From the NCBI GenBank assembly GCA_964415255.1, contig CAYQAC010000011.1:1-63329 (forward strand): DNA of 63,329 nucleotides, given 5' to 3'. The notes under the pieces were generated by a model. That model searched no databases, was not told where the DNA came from, and saw only the letters and a program-made list of their open reading frames with translations. Position 1 is the first letter of the stretch, and every line of letters starts with the position of its first letter. The position numbers and the translations under genes were made by a program. Below are positions 27,163 through 34,196 of the stretch, one piece after another. This stretch comes from JAHBVY01 sp964415255. Lineage in GTDB: Bacteria > Myxococcota_A > Polyangia > Polyangiales > Polyangiaceae.

Positions 27163-28046
27163 TGCCAGGCCGGTGCCCCCACGCTGACGTCGCTCGCTGG
27201 GCGCGTGACGAGGAACACGGTCGCCACCGTCGCCACCAGCAGCACCCCGCCGGCGATCCACGGGACGGGCCCAGCGAACAGCCCGCCCTCATCCTTCCCC
27301 TTGTCCTTCTTCGCGTCATTCGCGAACGGATCTTCGTTCTTGCTCGAGCCGGCGGGGGCAGCGCCCGCGCCCGCGCCCCCGCGCGAGCCCTTGACGCGGA
27401 TGGTGAGGTTCTCCGCAACCCAGGCGTTGTCGCGGTCGTCCACGCCGGACACGCGCACCTTCAGCCGCGCGCCGCTCTCCGCCACCTTCGGCGGGAACTT
27501 GAAAGTCAGCTTGCCTGACGCATCCTGGCGCTTGCGCCAGCGCTTACCGGTGAGCGTGTCTTCGATCACCACCACCACGCGCGTCACGAACACCGCAAAT
27601 CCCTCTGGAATTTCGGTCTCGATCACGAAGGCCTGGTTGGCGGGGACGTCACGCGGCGCCTCAAGGTTGAGCGTCAGCTTCTCGCCCTGCTCGTTCGCCT
27701 CCCGCCGCGCCTGCTCGTACAGCTTACGCGCCGCGGCGCCGCTGTCGGCTGGCAGCTCGAAATTCGGGTCGATCACGGAGGCGACGCGGAAGTCGCTGAG
27801 CGCCCCGGCCGAGTCCTTGAGCGCCGCCTTCACCGTGCCGATGCGGCTGTGCGCGATGACCACCTCTTCAGGCTCCAGGCCGCCCTCCTCCAGCGCCTGG
27901 AGGTAGAGCGCCTGAGCCTCCTCGAGCTCGCCCCGATGCCAAGCCGCGTCCCCCTGCCCGAAGGACTTGGGGGCGGCGTCAGCGACGCCCGCGACGAGGC
28001 AGGAGACACAAAGGAACCAGGCACTGAAGAGGAGGCGCAAATACAT
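27159..28046 (-). CDS. TPR-like exported protein with C-terminal membrane helix
   Basis: The 295-residue product starts at ATG 28046 with a signal sequence (LRLLFSAWFLCVSCLVAGVA). TPR-like helices follow (GDAAWHRGELEEAQALYLQA and an AHSRIGTVKAALKDSAGA unit). A beta-sandwich region (about 145-235) reads like an immunoglobulin-type periplasmic domain, and a Lys/Asp-rich stretch leads to a terminal membrane helix (WIAGGVLLVATVATVFLVTR). Its stop is overlapped by the kinase start, so the two are co-produced. It may sense or relay an envelope state to the kinase. Confidence 0.72.
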   Translation of the reverse strand: MYLRLLFSAWFLCVSCLVAGVADAAPKSFGQGDAAWHRGELEEAQALYLQALEEGGLEPEEVVIAHSRIGTVKAALKDSAGALSDFRVASVIDPNFELPADSGAAARKLYEQARREANEQGEKLTLNLEAPRDVPANQAFVIETEIPEGFAVFVTRVVVVIEDTLTGKRWRKRQDASGKLTFKFPPKVAESGARLKVRVSGVDDRDNAWVAENLTIRVKGSRGGAGAGAAPAGSSKNEDPFANDAKKDKGKDEGGLFAGPVPWIAGGVLLVATVATVFLVTRPASDVSVGAPAWQ

Positions 28047-28121
28047 GGGAAACCCTTCGTGAAATCGTATCGGGCGCCAACCCCACAAGCAAGGCGCCGG
28101 CCTCACTTAACCAAGTGCCGC

Positions 28122-28139
28122 TGCGCAGGAGCCTGCGCA
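28122..28139. other. 8-bp perfect palindrome upstream of the TPR-like gene
   Basis: TGCGCAGG and CCTGCGCA pair around AG, 76 bases before the start of the 28046 gene. It could be an operator or a terminator of the preceding lipoprotein gene; no other content is seen in 28047-28309. Confidence 0.35.
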
Positions 28140-28309
28140 CCCAGGCCCCGCTGGCGTGAAGCGACCACGCTGGCCAAGCCCAGCCCTGGCGCGACGTCAC
28201 CACGCGGCCCAGCTCGTCTTCCCCCAGCAAGGCCACCCACCTGACCCTGGATGCCGCACCGCGTCAGCCAGTCTCGCGCTGAGCCCAAACGGTTGAGCTC
28301 AGCTGGGAG

Positions 28310-28933
28310 CTACGGGAACGGCTGCGCTGGTTGGCCGCGCTCAAAGAAGTAGCGAAACCACCCCGTGAGGCGGCTCGTGTGCCCCTCAGGGTACTCACCG
28401 TCCAGGTTGGCGTCGCGCGGATCGGCGACCGTGACGTCGAAGCTCGCCTCCGTCAGTCGATCGTCACCGCTTGTCTCGTTGGGGTCGTTGCTGAACAAAC
28501 TGGAGAACGTGATGGTGCCATCAATGGCGTAGATGGTGCCGTTCTGCTGGTGGCAGGTCTGGTGGAGGTAGAGCGAGAGGCTGACGAGCGGCGCCTCCGT
28601 GATGGGGCGCGGCACCCCGATCGGCTTGACCCCAACCGGCAGCCCCACTGGGATCGGGACGCCGATCAGCTCCTCTCGGACGTGCTGCACGCGATCCACG
28701 GCGACAATCATGCCGTCGCTCAGCTCCTCGATGTCCTCCCCGCGCTGGATGCGAATGAGCGCCTGATCGCGGTACGGGTTGGTGGAGAAGAAGTTCGGCT
28801 TGAGATCGTACTCCCCATTCCAGCAGTCCTCCACGTAGAGCCGGTCGCTCTGCACCCAGCCCTCCCCCTCACCCGGTGCGCAACCCACCGCGCCCAGCGC
28901 CAGGCCGAGCGCCCACGGCCACGCCCGAGCCAT
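28310..28933 (-). CDS. Lipoprotein of unknown function downstream of mnmA
   Basis: From ATG 28933 the product is 207 residues with a lipoprotein signal ending in GAVGC (Cys18). The mature part holds two Cys (DCWNGEYDLKPNFF, and HQTCHQQNG), likely a disulfide, and beta-strand-like segments. No family is recognised. It begins 38 bases after the mnmA stop and is probably co-transcribed. Confidence 0.68.
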   Translation of the reverse strand: MARAWPWALGLALGAVGCAPGEGEGWVQSDRLYVEDCWNGEYDLKPNFFSTNPYRDQALIRIQRGEDIEELSDGMIVAVDRVQHVREELIGVPIPVGLPVGVKPIGVPRPITEAPLVSLSLYLHQTCHQQNGTIYAIDGTITFSSLFSNDPNETSGDDRLTEASFDVTVADPRDANLDGEYPEGHTSRLTGWFRYFFERGQPAQPFP

Positions 28934-28971
28934 GGCGCGCTGCGACTGAGCCCCGAGGCACCGCGAGGCGC

Positions 28972-30192
28972 TCACAGGCTGAGCCCCTCCTGAGGCCCGG
29001 CTTCAACAGGCGGCGCCACGGCTTCACCACCGAGCGCCGTGCTCATGTCTCCGGCCTCCGTCACCATCGCGCCCAGCGCGGAGGCGGTATGGGGCGAGCG
29101 TGGGGCGCGCAGGCTCGCGCGGATGGTCCCGCCGCCGAGCACACGATCCCCTGCGTAGAGCACCGCCACCTGCCCCGGCACCACGGCCTGGAGCGGCGCC
29201 TGAAACCACAGCTCGTACGCCTCCCCCCGGCGCTCGAGCCGCGCACGAACCGGCGCCCCGCGGTAGCGCACCACCGCCTCACACTCAAGCGCCACGCGCG
29301 GGTGGTGAAGGGCCTCAAACCGCACATCGTCAGCTAAGCTGACGTCCACCAGCTGCGCGCCGTCAGCCATCAGCGCCGACCGCTCCCCGAGCTCCACCAC
29401 ACCGCTCGGATCCACGCGCACCACGTACAGCTTCCGTCCGCCGCCGGTGGTGACGCCGCGCCGCTGCCCCACCGTGAAGCGGTGGATGCCGTCGTGCTCT
29501 GCTAACACCTGCCCGGCGTCGTCCACCACGGGGCCCTTCGTGACGCGCCCGGCGGCGCGCGCGCTGACCAGCGCGTCGTAGCGGCCACGCGGCACGAAGC
29601 ACAGCTCCTGGCTCTCGCCCTTGCCCGCGCCGCGCAGCCCGAGCGCGTGCGCCTCGGCGCGCACCGCCTGCTTCTCGTCGTTTCCTAGCGGAAACATCAG
29701 CTGCGCGAGCGCCTCCGCGCTCAGCATGTGGAGGAAGTAGCTCTGGTCCTTCGTGAGGTCGCGCGCACGGTAGAGCCGTGACCTCCCCGCCTCCACCTGC
29801 ACGCGGGCGTAGTGCCCGGTGGCGACGCGAGTCGCGCCGAGGCGCGACGCCAAGGTGAGCAGCTCCTGCACCTTCACGCCGCGGTTACAGCGCACGCAGG
29901 GGCTGGGTGTCTCGCCGCTCAAGTACGACTCGACAAATGGGCTGACCACCTCACGCTCGAACAGCTCCCGCCGATCGAACGCAAAATGCGGGATCTTTAG
30001 ATCGTCAGCCACCCTGCGCGCGTCGTGGACATCCTCTGGCGCACAGCAGCGCCCCTTCACCTGGCCGTCCTCTGGGTAGTCCCACAGGTGCAAGGTGACC
30101 CCCACCACGTCGTAGCCCTGAGCCACCAGCCGCGCAGCCACGACGGAGGAGTCCACCCCCCCGCTCATCGCCACTAGCACGCGCTCTGCCAC
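28972..30192 (-). CDS. mnmA: tRNA-specific 2-thiouridylase
   Basis: The 406-residue product has the PP-loop SGGVDSS (10-16), the catalytic Cys102 in PCVRCN and partner Cys198 in ELCFVP. The TGHYAR segment and the tRNA-binding middle (GIHRFTVGQRRG) complete the family pattern. With sulfur relay it makes s2U34 in tRNAs for Lys, Glu and Gln. It is about 35 residues longer than usual owing to an Ala/Pro/Glu-rich tail after about 370. The start is GTG 30192. A dispersed G-rich element lies 76 bases upstream. Confidence 0.95.
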   Translation of the reverse strand: MAERVLVAMSGGVDSSVVAARLVAQGYDVVGVTLHLWDYPEDGQVKGRCCAPEDVHDARRVADDLKIPHFAFDRRELFEREVVSPFVESYLSGETPSPCVRCNRGVKVQELLTLASRLGATRVATGHYARVQVEAGRSRLYRARDLTKDQSYFLHMLSAEALAQLMFPLGNDEKQAVRAEAHALGLRGAGKGESQELCFVPRGRYDALVSARAAGRVTKGPVVDDAGQVLAEHDGIHRFTVGQRRGVTTGGGRKLYVVRVDPSGVVELGERSALMADGAQLVDVSLADDVRFEALHHPRVALECEAVVRYRGAPVRARLERRGEAYELWFQAPLQAVVPGQVAVLYAGDRVLGGGTIRASLRAPRSPHTASALGAMVTEAGDMSTALGGEAVAPPVEAGPQEGLSL

Positions 30193-30268
30193 GCAGCGTC
30201 CATAGCCTCGCTCAGCTCACGCGGCCAGCGCTGGGCAGGCAGCGAGGGTCGCTTGGGCGGTTTCTCAA

Positions 30269-30396
30269 GGGGGTTTGGGGGTTGGACGGCACCGCGCTGC
30301 GAGGCGACTCACGGATGGCGCCAGGGTGCCACCGAGCGACTGCAGCGACGCGCGGCGCGCCACAGCGGGACCAACCCCCTGCCCCCGATCATGCGG
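30269..30396 (+). repeat. Compound dispersed repeat element, copy e
   Basis: The left end is GGGGGTTTGGGGGTTGGACG followed by GCACCGCGCTGC; the right end carries GACTGCAGCGACGCGCGGCG and CAGCGGGACCAACCCCCTGC. The right half matches 6911-6970 and the minus strand of 48131-48190. It fills the region between mnmA and the rod-like gene. Confidence 0.6.
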
Positions 30397-30485
30397 CTCA
30401 ACCTGCCGCGCTGACGGCCCTGGCTGGCGCCGCTCAGCCTCGAGCTCAACGGCGCTGTAGGAAGCCTGTGGGTCAGCGAAGTAGG

Positions 30486-30803
30486 TCAGCCGCTGCTTTG
30501 GAGCGTGGTGCGCACCGCGTTCCCAGCGCGGTCCACCAGCTTCCCTGCGAGGTCGACGGACTCGCTGTAGCGGTAGATCCCCGCTTGCAGCGCGATCAGA
30601 TCCCCCGCGCCGAGGCCGCTCATGGCCGCGCCGGAGAGCGAGCGCTTCACGAGCTTCTCGCCTCGGTCAATCTCACTGCCTAACGCGCTGAGCGCCTCTT
30701 GGAACCGCTCGCCGCGGGCTGGGCCGCTCGTCGCTGCGGCGCCTGCCTGAGGGCTAGCGGCGCTCGTCGTGGGGGCGGGGGCTTGGGGGGGTCTGATTTC
30801 CAT
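30486..30803 (-). CDS. Type III secretion inner-rod-like protein (YscI/HrpB type), orphan
   Basis: The 105-residue product has a disordered Ala/Pro/Gln N terminus, a helix RGERFQEALSALGSEID, and a C-terminal helix region reading GDLIALQAGIYRYSESVDLA and then GKLVDRAGNAVRTTLQSS. The latter has the look of YscI/HrpB inner-rod proteins, where a LLALQ-x-Y-S-x-x-V-E-L-x-x-K-x-V-x-x-A pattern lines the needle base. No other secretion gene is nearby. It could be a stray component of a system elsewhere in the genome, or a helical protein of similar shape. This is motif resemblance only. Confidence 0.45.
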   Translation of the reverse strand: MEIRPPQAPAPTTSAASPQAGAAATSGPARGERFQEALSALGSEIDRGEKLVKRSLSGAAMSGLGAGDLIALQAGIYRYSESVDLAGKLVDRAGNAVRTTLQSSG

Positions 30804-30903
30804 TGTGCCAGGTCGGCGGAGGTCGCCACCGGTTGCGTGGATTTGTCGTCCTCGGCGGTGACCTAAGTCAGGGCTGCTAGCGCGCCTCCAGCGGCGCTCG
30901 GGC

Positions 30904-31510
30904 TCAGCGCTGACGCAGCAGGCCCCCGAGCTTGCTCGGCTGCGGATCGGGATCGTGGTGCTTCAAATAAGTCAGGTTCACGCCGTTAATCAGCGCGTGC
31001 GCGACGAGCGGACCCACGAGCGAGCCCGTCAGCTGAAACAGGAGGCCGAGCAGCAGCCCCATCAGCGTGGCCCAGATCACCCACACCCAGCGGCTCTTGC
31101 CGGGGCCTTGGTGGATCACCCCGAAGATCAGCGCCTGGAGCCACACCCCGACCAGCGGCTGCGCCAAGCCACGGAATAAGAGCTCCTCTCCTAGCGCGCT
31201 GAACACGGCGAGCGCCACCACCCCGAGCGGACTCAAGCCACGCGCCACCGGACGTAGATCTCGATGCAGCTGGCGCGCCCAAGCGAGGCGCGGCACCAGC
31301 GCGCGCGTCAGGCCGATCGCCAAGACCGCGAGCCCAACCCCGGCGCCCGCGCTGACCAGGTGCGGCTGGCTCAGCGGGAGCCACGGATCAGGCAAGGTCC
31401 ACATCGTGTANNNNNNNNNNCATCGTGTAGCCGAGCCAGCCCCAGCCGATCCCCACGGCGAGCGCCGCGAGGCCGACATAAGCCGCGACGTATCGGCCCC
31501 AGCGGTGCAT
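30904..31510 (-). CDS. CPBP-family intramembrane metalloprotease-like protein, split by an artificial gap
   Basis: The reading frame is broken by the Ns at 31411-31420. The same nine bases CATCGTGTA flank the gap; collapsing the duplicate and the Ns joins MHRWGRYVAAYVGLAA in frame to GYTMWTLPDPWLPL and gives 195 residues. Several hydrophobic segments and the motif SALGEELLFRGL (EE-x3-R) with FGVIHQG and AHALINGVN identify the CPBP/CAAX protease family. Members process or bind small peptides in the membrane. ATG 31510 is the likely start. Confidence 0.78.
31402..31429. other. Scaffold gap flanked by a 9-base direct repeat
   Basis: CATCGTGTA occurs at 31402-31410 and 31421-31429 around ten Ns. 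This is the signature of two contig ends that overlap, joined with a placeholder. Removing one copy and the Ns restores the coding frame. Confidence 0.8.
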
Positions 31511-31563
31511 GCCCTGACTATGGCACGCTGAGGACGACGCCGAGGACGACCAAGTGAGGACGA

Positions 31564-31625
31564 CCCAAGGCGGACAACCCAAGGCGGACAACCCAAGGCG
31601 GACAACCCAGGGCGGACAACCCAGT
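31564..31625. repeat. 14-bp tandem repeat, four copies
   Basis: The unit CCCAAGGCGGACAA occurs at 31564, 31578, 31592 and, with one change, 31606, followed by a partial copy. The preceding GAGGACGAC runs (31530-31562) look like degenerate relatives. There are no spacers, so it is not a CRISPR array. It lies between the CPBP and sigma genes. Confidence 0.75.
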
Positions 31626-31772
31626 GTGGCCGCCGCGTGAGCTGCCATCAGCGAGCGCCGCACCTAAACATGCGTTGCGTGCTGGGTGGGCTTCGTGAGA
31701 GGCTCGTCAGTTCACCCCAGTTTCTTCCCACCGTCTCTGGTGGCAATCAGGTCGGTGCTTTAGGCTGCGGCC

Positions 31773-32465
31773 GTGACGGCTCCCGCAGATCCTCCGGAGG
31801 TGAACCAGCGGTTCAATGACCACCTGGACCTGTGTGATCAAGTGGCGCGGCGCATCGGGCGCCAGGTGCCGCGCGCGGCGCTCGATGAGCTCATGAGTTT
31901 TGCGCGCGAGGGGCTGTTCAATGCAGCGCGGCGCTTCGAGCCCGAGCGAGGTGTCCCGTTTCGAGCGTATGCCCGCTACCGCATCCAAGGCGCGGTGTAC
32001 GACGGGCTGCGCCAGGTGGCGTACCTGCCGAGGAGCGTGCACGCTCGGCTGCGCGCGGAGGAGGCGGCCGCGACCTTCAGCGAGGGCGCGCAAGAGGACC
32101 TGCACGGGGCGCCGCGCGCCAAGCCAGCTGAGGCTGAGGGCGCGCTGCAAAACCACCTGGCCGCCATGGCCACCGCGATCGCCGCTGGGGTCGTCAGCCA
32201 AACGACCTTATCAGGCCCCTTGGAGGCCATTGAGCGCGCGCCCAGCGCGGAGCAGCAGCTGGAGCGCGCCCAGCTGCTCGCGCTGCTACGTGAGGCGGTG
32301 GCGGAGCTGCCGGACCAGCAGCGCAGTTTGGTCGAGCGCCACTACTTCGGCGGGGAGCGCTTCGACCACATCGCGGAGGAGCTTGGCCTCTCCAAGAGCT
32401 GGGCCAGTCGGCTCCACACGCGCGCCATCACCACGCTGACCAAGCGGCTCCAGCAGCGCTTGTAG
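31773..32465 (+). CDS. FliA/WhiG-type RNA polymerase sigma factor
   Basis: The 230-residue product has sigma-70 region 2 (DELMSFAREGLFNAARRFEP, GVPFRAYARYRIQGAVYDGL), a short region 3 and a region 4 helix-turn-helix (LPDQQRSLVERHYFGGERFD, IAEELGLSKSWASRLHTRA). FRAYARYRIQGAVYDGLR is characteristic of the FliA/WhiG/SigB group rather than the ECF group. The middle contains an unusual 70-residue Ala-rich insertion. GTG 31773 is the start. No anti-sigma gene is adjacent; its regulon is unknown. Confidence 0.85.
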   Translation: MTAPADPPEVNQRFNDHLDLCDQVARRIGRQVPRAALDELMSFAREGLFNAARRFEPERGVPFRAYARYRIQGAVYDGLRQVAYLPRSVHARLRAEEAAATFSEGAQEDLHGAPRAKPAEAEGALQNHLAAMATAIAAGVVSQTTLSGPLEAIERAPSAEQQLERAQLLALLREAVAELPDQQRSLVERHYFGGERFDHIAEELGLSKSWASRLHTRAITTLTKRLQQRL

Positions 32466-32555
32466 GCGCGCGCTCCCCTCACCCAGGCTCCCCTGAGCCC
32501 GGCGTGACCGCGACGGAGCGGCTCCCAGCCCGCCGCTCAATATCCACACGGTATT

Positions 32556-33305
32556 TTAGAGCCCCAGCGCCGCGTCGAGCTCCTCAAGCGGCAGCGCCGA
32601 GCAGTCGACGAAGGGCCCCGCGTTGGCCTCGAGCCGCGAGACCAGCGCCTGGAAGGCGAGCGGAGCCACCTCCGCTGCCTCCGGCGCGCTCCCGGTGAGC
32701 TCCTTCACCGAGGTGACGCCGTGCTGCGTGATGCCGCACGGGACGATCCAAGAGAAGGCGTGAAGGTCGTTCGTGAGGTTGAGCGCGAAGCCGTGCATCG
32801 TCACCCAACGCGAGACCCGCACGCCGATCGCGCCCAGCTTGGCCAGGCGCACGGCGGCCTCCGCCCCAGGCCACGCGCTCGGCGCGCTCGCGTCCACCCA
32901 CAGCCCAATCAGATCGGGCACCTGACCTGCTGCGATCCCAAAGCCCGCCGCCACCTCCGCCATCACCGCCGCCAGATCGCCGACGAAGCGCCGCACATCT
33001 TGGCGCTCAGGCGCAAGATTGATGATGGGGTACCCCACGAGCTGCCCCGGCGCGTGCAGCGTGACGTCGCCGCCACGGCCCACCGCCTCCACCGCGACGC
33101 CGCGCGCCGCGAGCTCAGCGCTCGGCAGCAGCACGTGAGATGGATGCGCGCCGCGGCCCAGGGTGATCACCGGCTCGTGCTCAAGCAGCAGCACGGTGTC
33201 AGGCACGGCACCTCGCTGCCGCGCCTCCTGAAGCGCCTGCTGGAGCTCATGCACCCGCGCGTAAGGTCGGCGACCCAGCCAGTAGCCATGGAGCGTGCGC
33301 GACAT
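32556..33305 (-). CDS. lipB: Lipoyl(octanoyl) transferase
   Basis: The 249-residue product contains the LipB signature GRGGDVTLHAPGQLVGYP, the active lysine in KLGAIGVRV, HGFALN and the catalytic Cys in WIVPCGI. It moves octanoyl from acyl carrier protein to lipoyl domains of 2-oxo-acid dehydrogenases, the first step of lipoate synthesis. The length is normal. No lipA is seen in the window. Confidence 0.95.
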   Translation of the reverse strand: MSRTLHGYWLGRRPYARVHELQQALQEARQRGAVPDTVLLLEHEPVITLGRGAHPSHVLLPSAELAARGVAVEAVGRGGDVTLHAPGQLVGYPIINLAPERQDVRRFVGDLAAVMAEVAAGFGIAAGQVPDLIGLWVDASAPSAWPGAEAAVRLAKLGAIGVRVSRWVTMHGFALNLTNDLHAFSWIVPCGITQHGVTSVKELTGSAPEAAEVAPLAFQALVSRLEANAGPFVDCSALPLEELDAALGL

Positions 33306-33469
33306 GAGGCGGGCTTAGTCCAAGACACCGCCTCGCTCCAAGCGGCTCGCGCGGCTCTGCGCTGGTGCCCACTGGCGAAGCCAGCGCTGACCACCCTGGG
33401 TATCAAAAACCAACGCTCGACGCAGGCGGCGGTGGAGTTGCCCCCGGCGGGGGCGTATGCTCTAGCCAC

Positions 33470-34069
33470 GTGAGCGTCACCGCTGCCTCAGTCGCCTGCC
33501 GGACTCAAATCTCCACCCTGCGCGTGCGGGAGAGCTACATCCGCGAGCGGTTCGGGGTGGGGGAGTACCAGCGCTGGCTCAGTCAGGCGAGCGAACCGCT
33601 ACGCGACGCGCTCCTAGCGCCGGACCCTGCGGACGGCTGGGTGCCGCTCGACCGGCTGGTCGAGCTCTGCGAGCTGGCGGAGCGGGAGCTTGGCAGTGGG
33701 GCTGACCAACTAACGCTCGCCATGGCGCGCTACTCGGCGCAGCACACCGGCGGGGTGTGGCGCTCCATGTTCGAGCGGGGGGTTGGGGTGCACCAGTTCA
33801 TGGCTATCGCCGCGGGGATCTGGCATCGCCATTATGACTGCGGCCGGGTGGTCACGGGGGAGGCCAACGGTGACACCGCGGAGATCACCATCTTGGGCAT
33901 GCCACGCCCGAGCCGCTCACACTGCCTCAGCGTCCGCGGCTGGTTGGAGGGCGTGTTCTCCTTCAACCCGAGCTCCCACGTCATCATCCATGAGCTCTCC
34001 TGCCGCGCTTCGGGCGACCAGAGCTGCACCATGACCATCACCTGGCAGCCGGTGACGAACACCGCTTGA
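33470..34069 (+). CDS. V4R-like small-molecule or signalling protein, myxobacterial type
   Basis: The 199-residue product starts best at GTG 33470. The N-terminal half is helical (RVRESYIRERFGVGEYQRWL, LVELCELAERELG). The C-terminal half reads HQFMAIAAGIWHRHYDCGR, RGWLEGVF and HELSCRASGDQSCTMTITW; an E-x2-C-x5-G-x2-C-x-x-x-x-W ending is seen in V4R and related sensor domains. It is not a kinase or DNA-binding protein. A role as a ligand-binding adaptor is possible; confidence in family is modest. Confidence 0.5.
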   Translation: MSVTAASVACRTQISTLRVRESYIRERFGVGEYQRWLSQASEPLRDALLAPDPADGWVPLDRLVELCELAERELGSGADQLTLAMARYSAQHTGGVWRSMFERGVGVHQFMAIAAGIWHRHYDCGRVVTGEANGDTAEITILGMPRPSRSHCLSVRGWLEGVFSFNPSSHVIIHELSCRASGDQSCTMTITWQPVTNTA

Positions 34070-34122
34070 GCTGAGCGTCCGACGCGGCCGCGAGGGACGC
34101 ACCCCTGAGCGCCTCAGCGCCT

Positions 34123-34196
34123 GGTCAGCTTGGCTGACAAACGTCAGTTAGCGCATCCACGCCAGGTCAGCTTCGCTGACAAACGTCAGCTGGCGC
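34123..34196. terminator. Two 32-bp repeats each with a GTCAGC/GCTGAC hairpin
   Basis: Copies at 34123-34154 and 34165-34196 differ at three positions. Each reads GGTCAGCTTSGCTGACAAAC then GTCAG; GTCAGC and GCTGAC pair around three bases. They fill the space between two convergent stops and probably act as a bidirectional terminator. Confidence 0.6.

Noticed and set aside
29330..29344. GTCAGCTAAGCTGAC hairpin
   Set aside because: It lies inside mnmA and is explained by coding sequence.
31564..31625. Possible CRISPR array
   Set aside because: The repeats are contiguous without spacers, and no cas gene is present.
31388..31663. Minus-strand frame with repeated PPWVVRLG
   Set aside because: It is only the translation of the 14-bp tandem repeat joined to the CPBP start.
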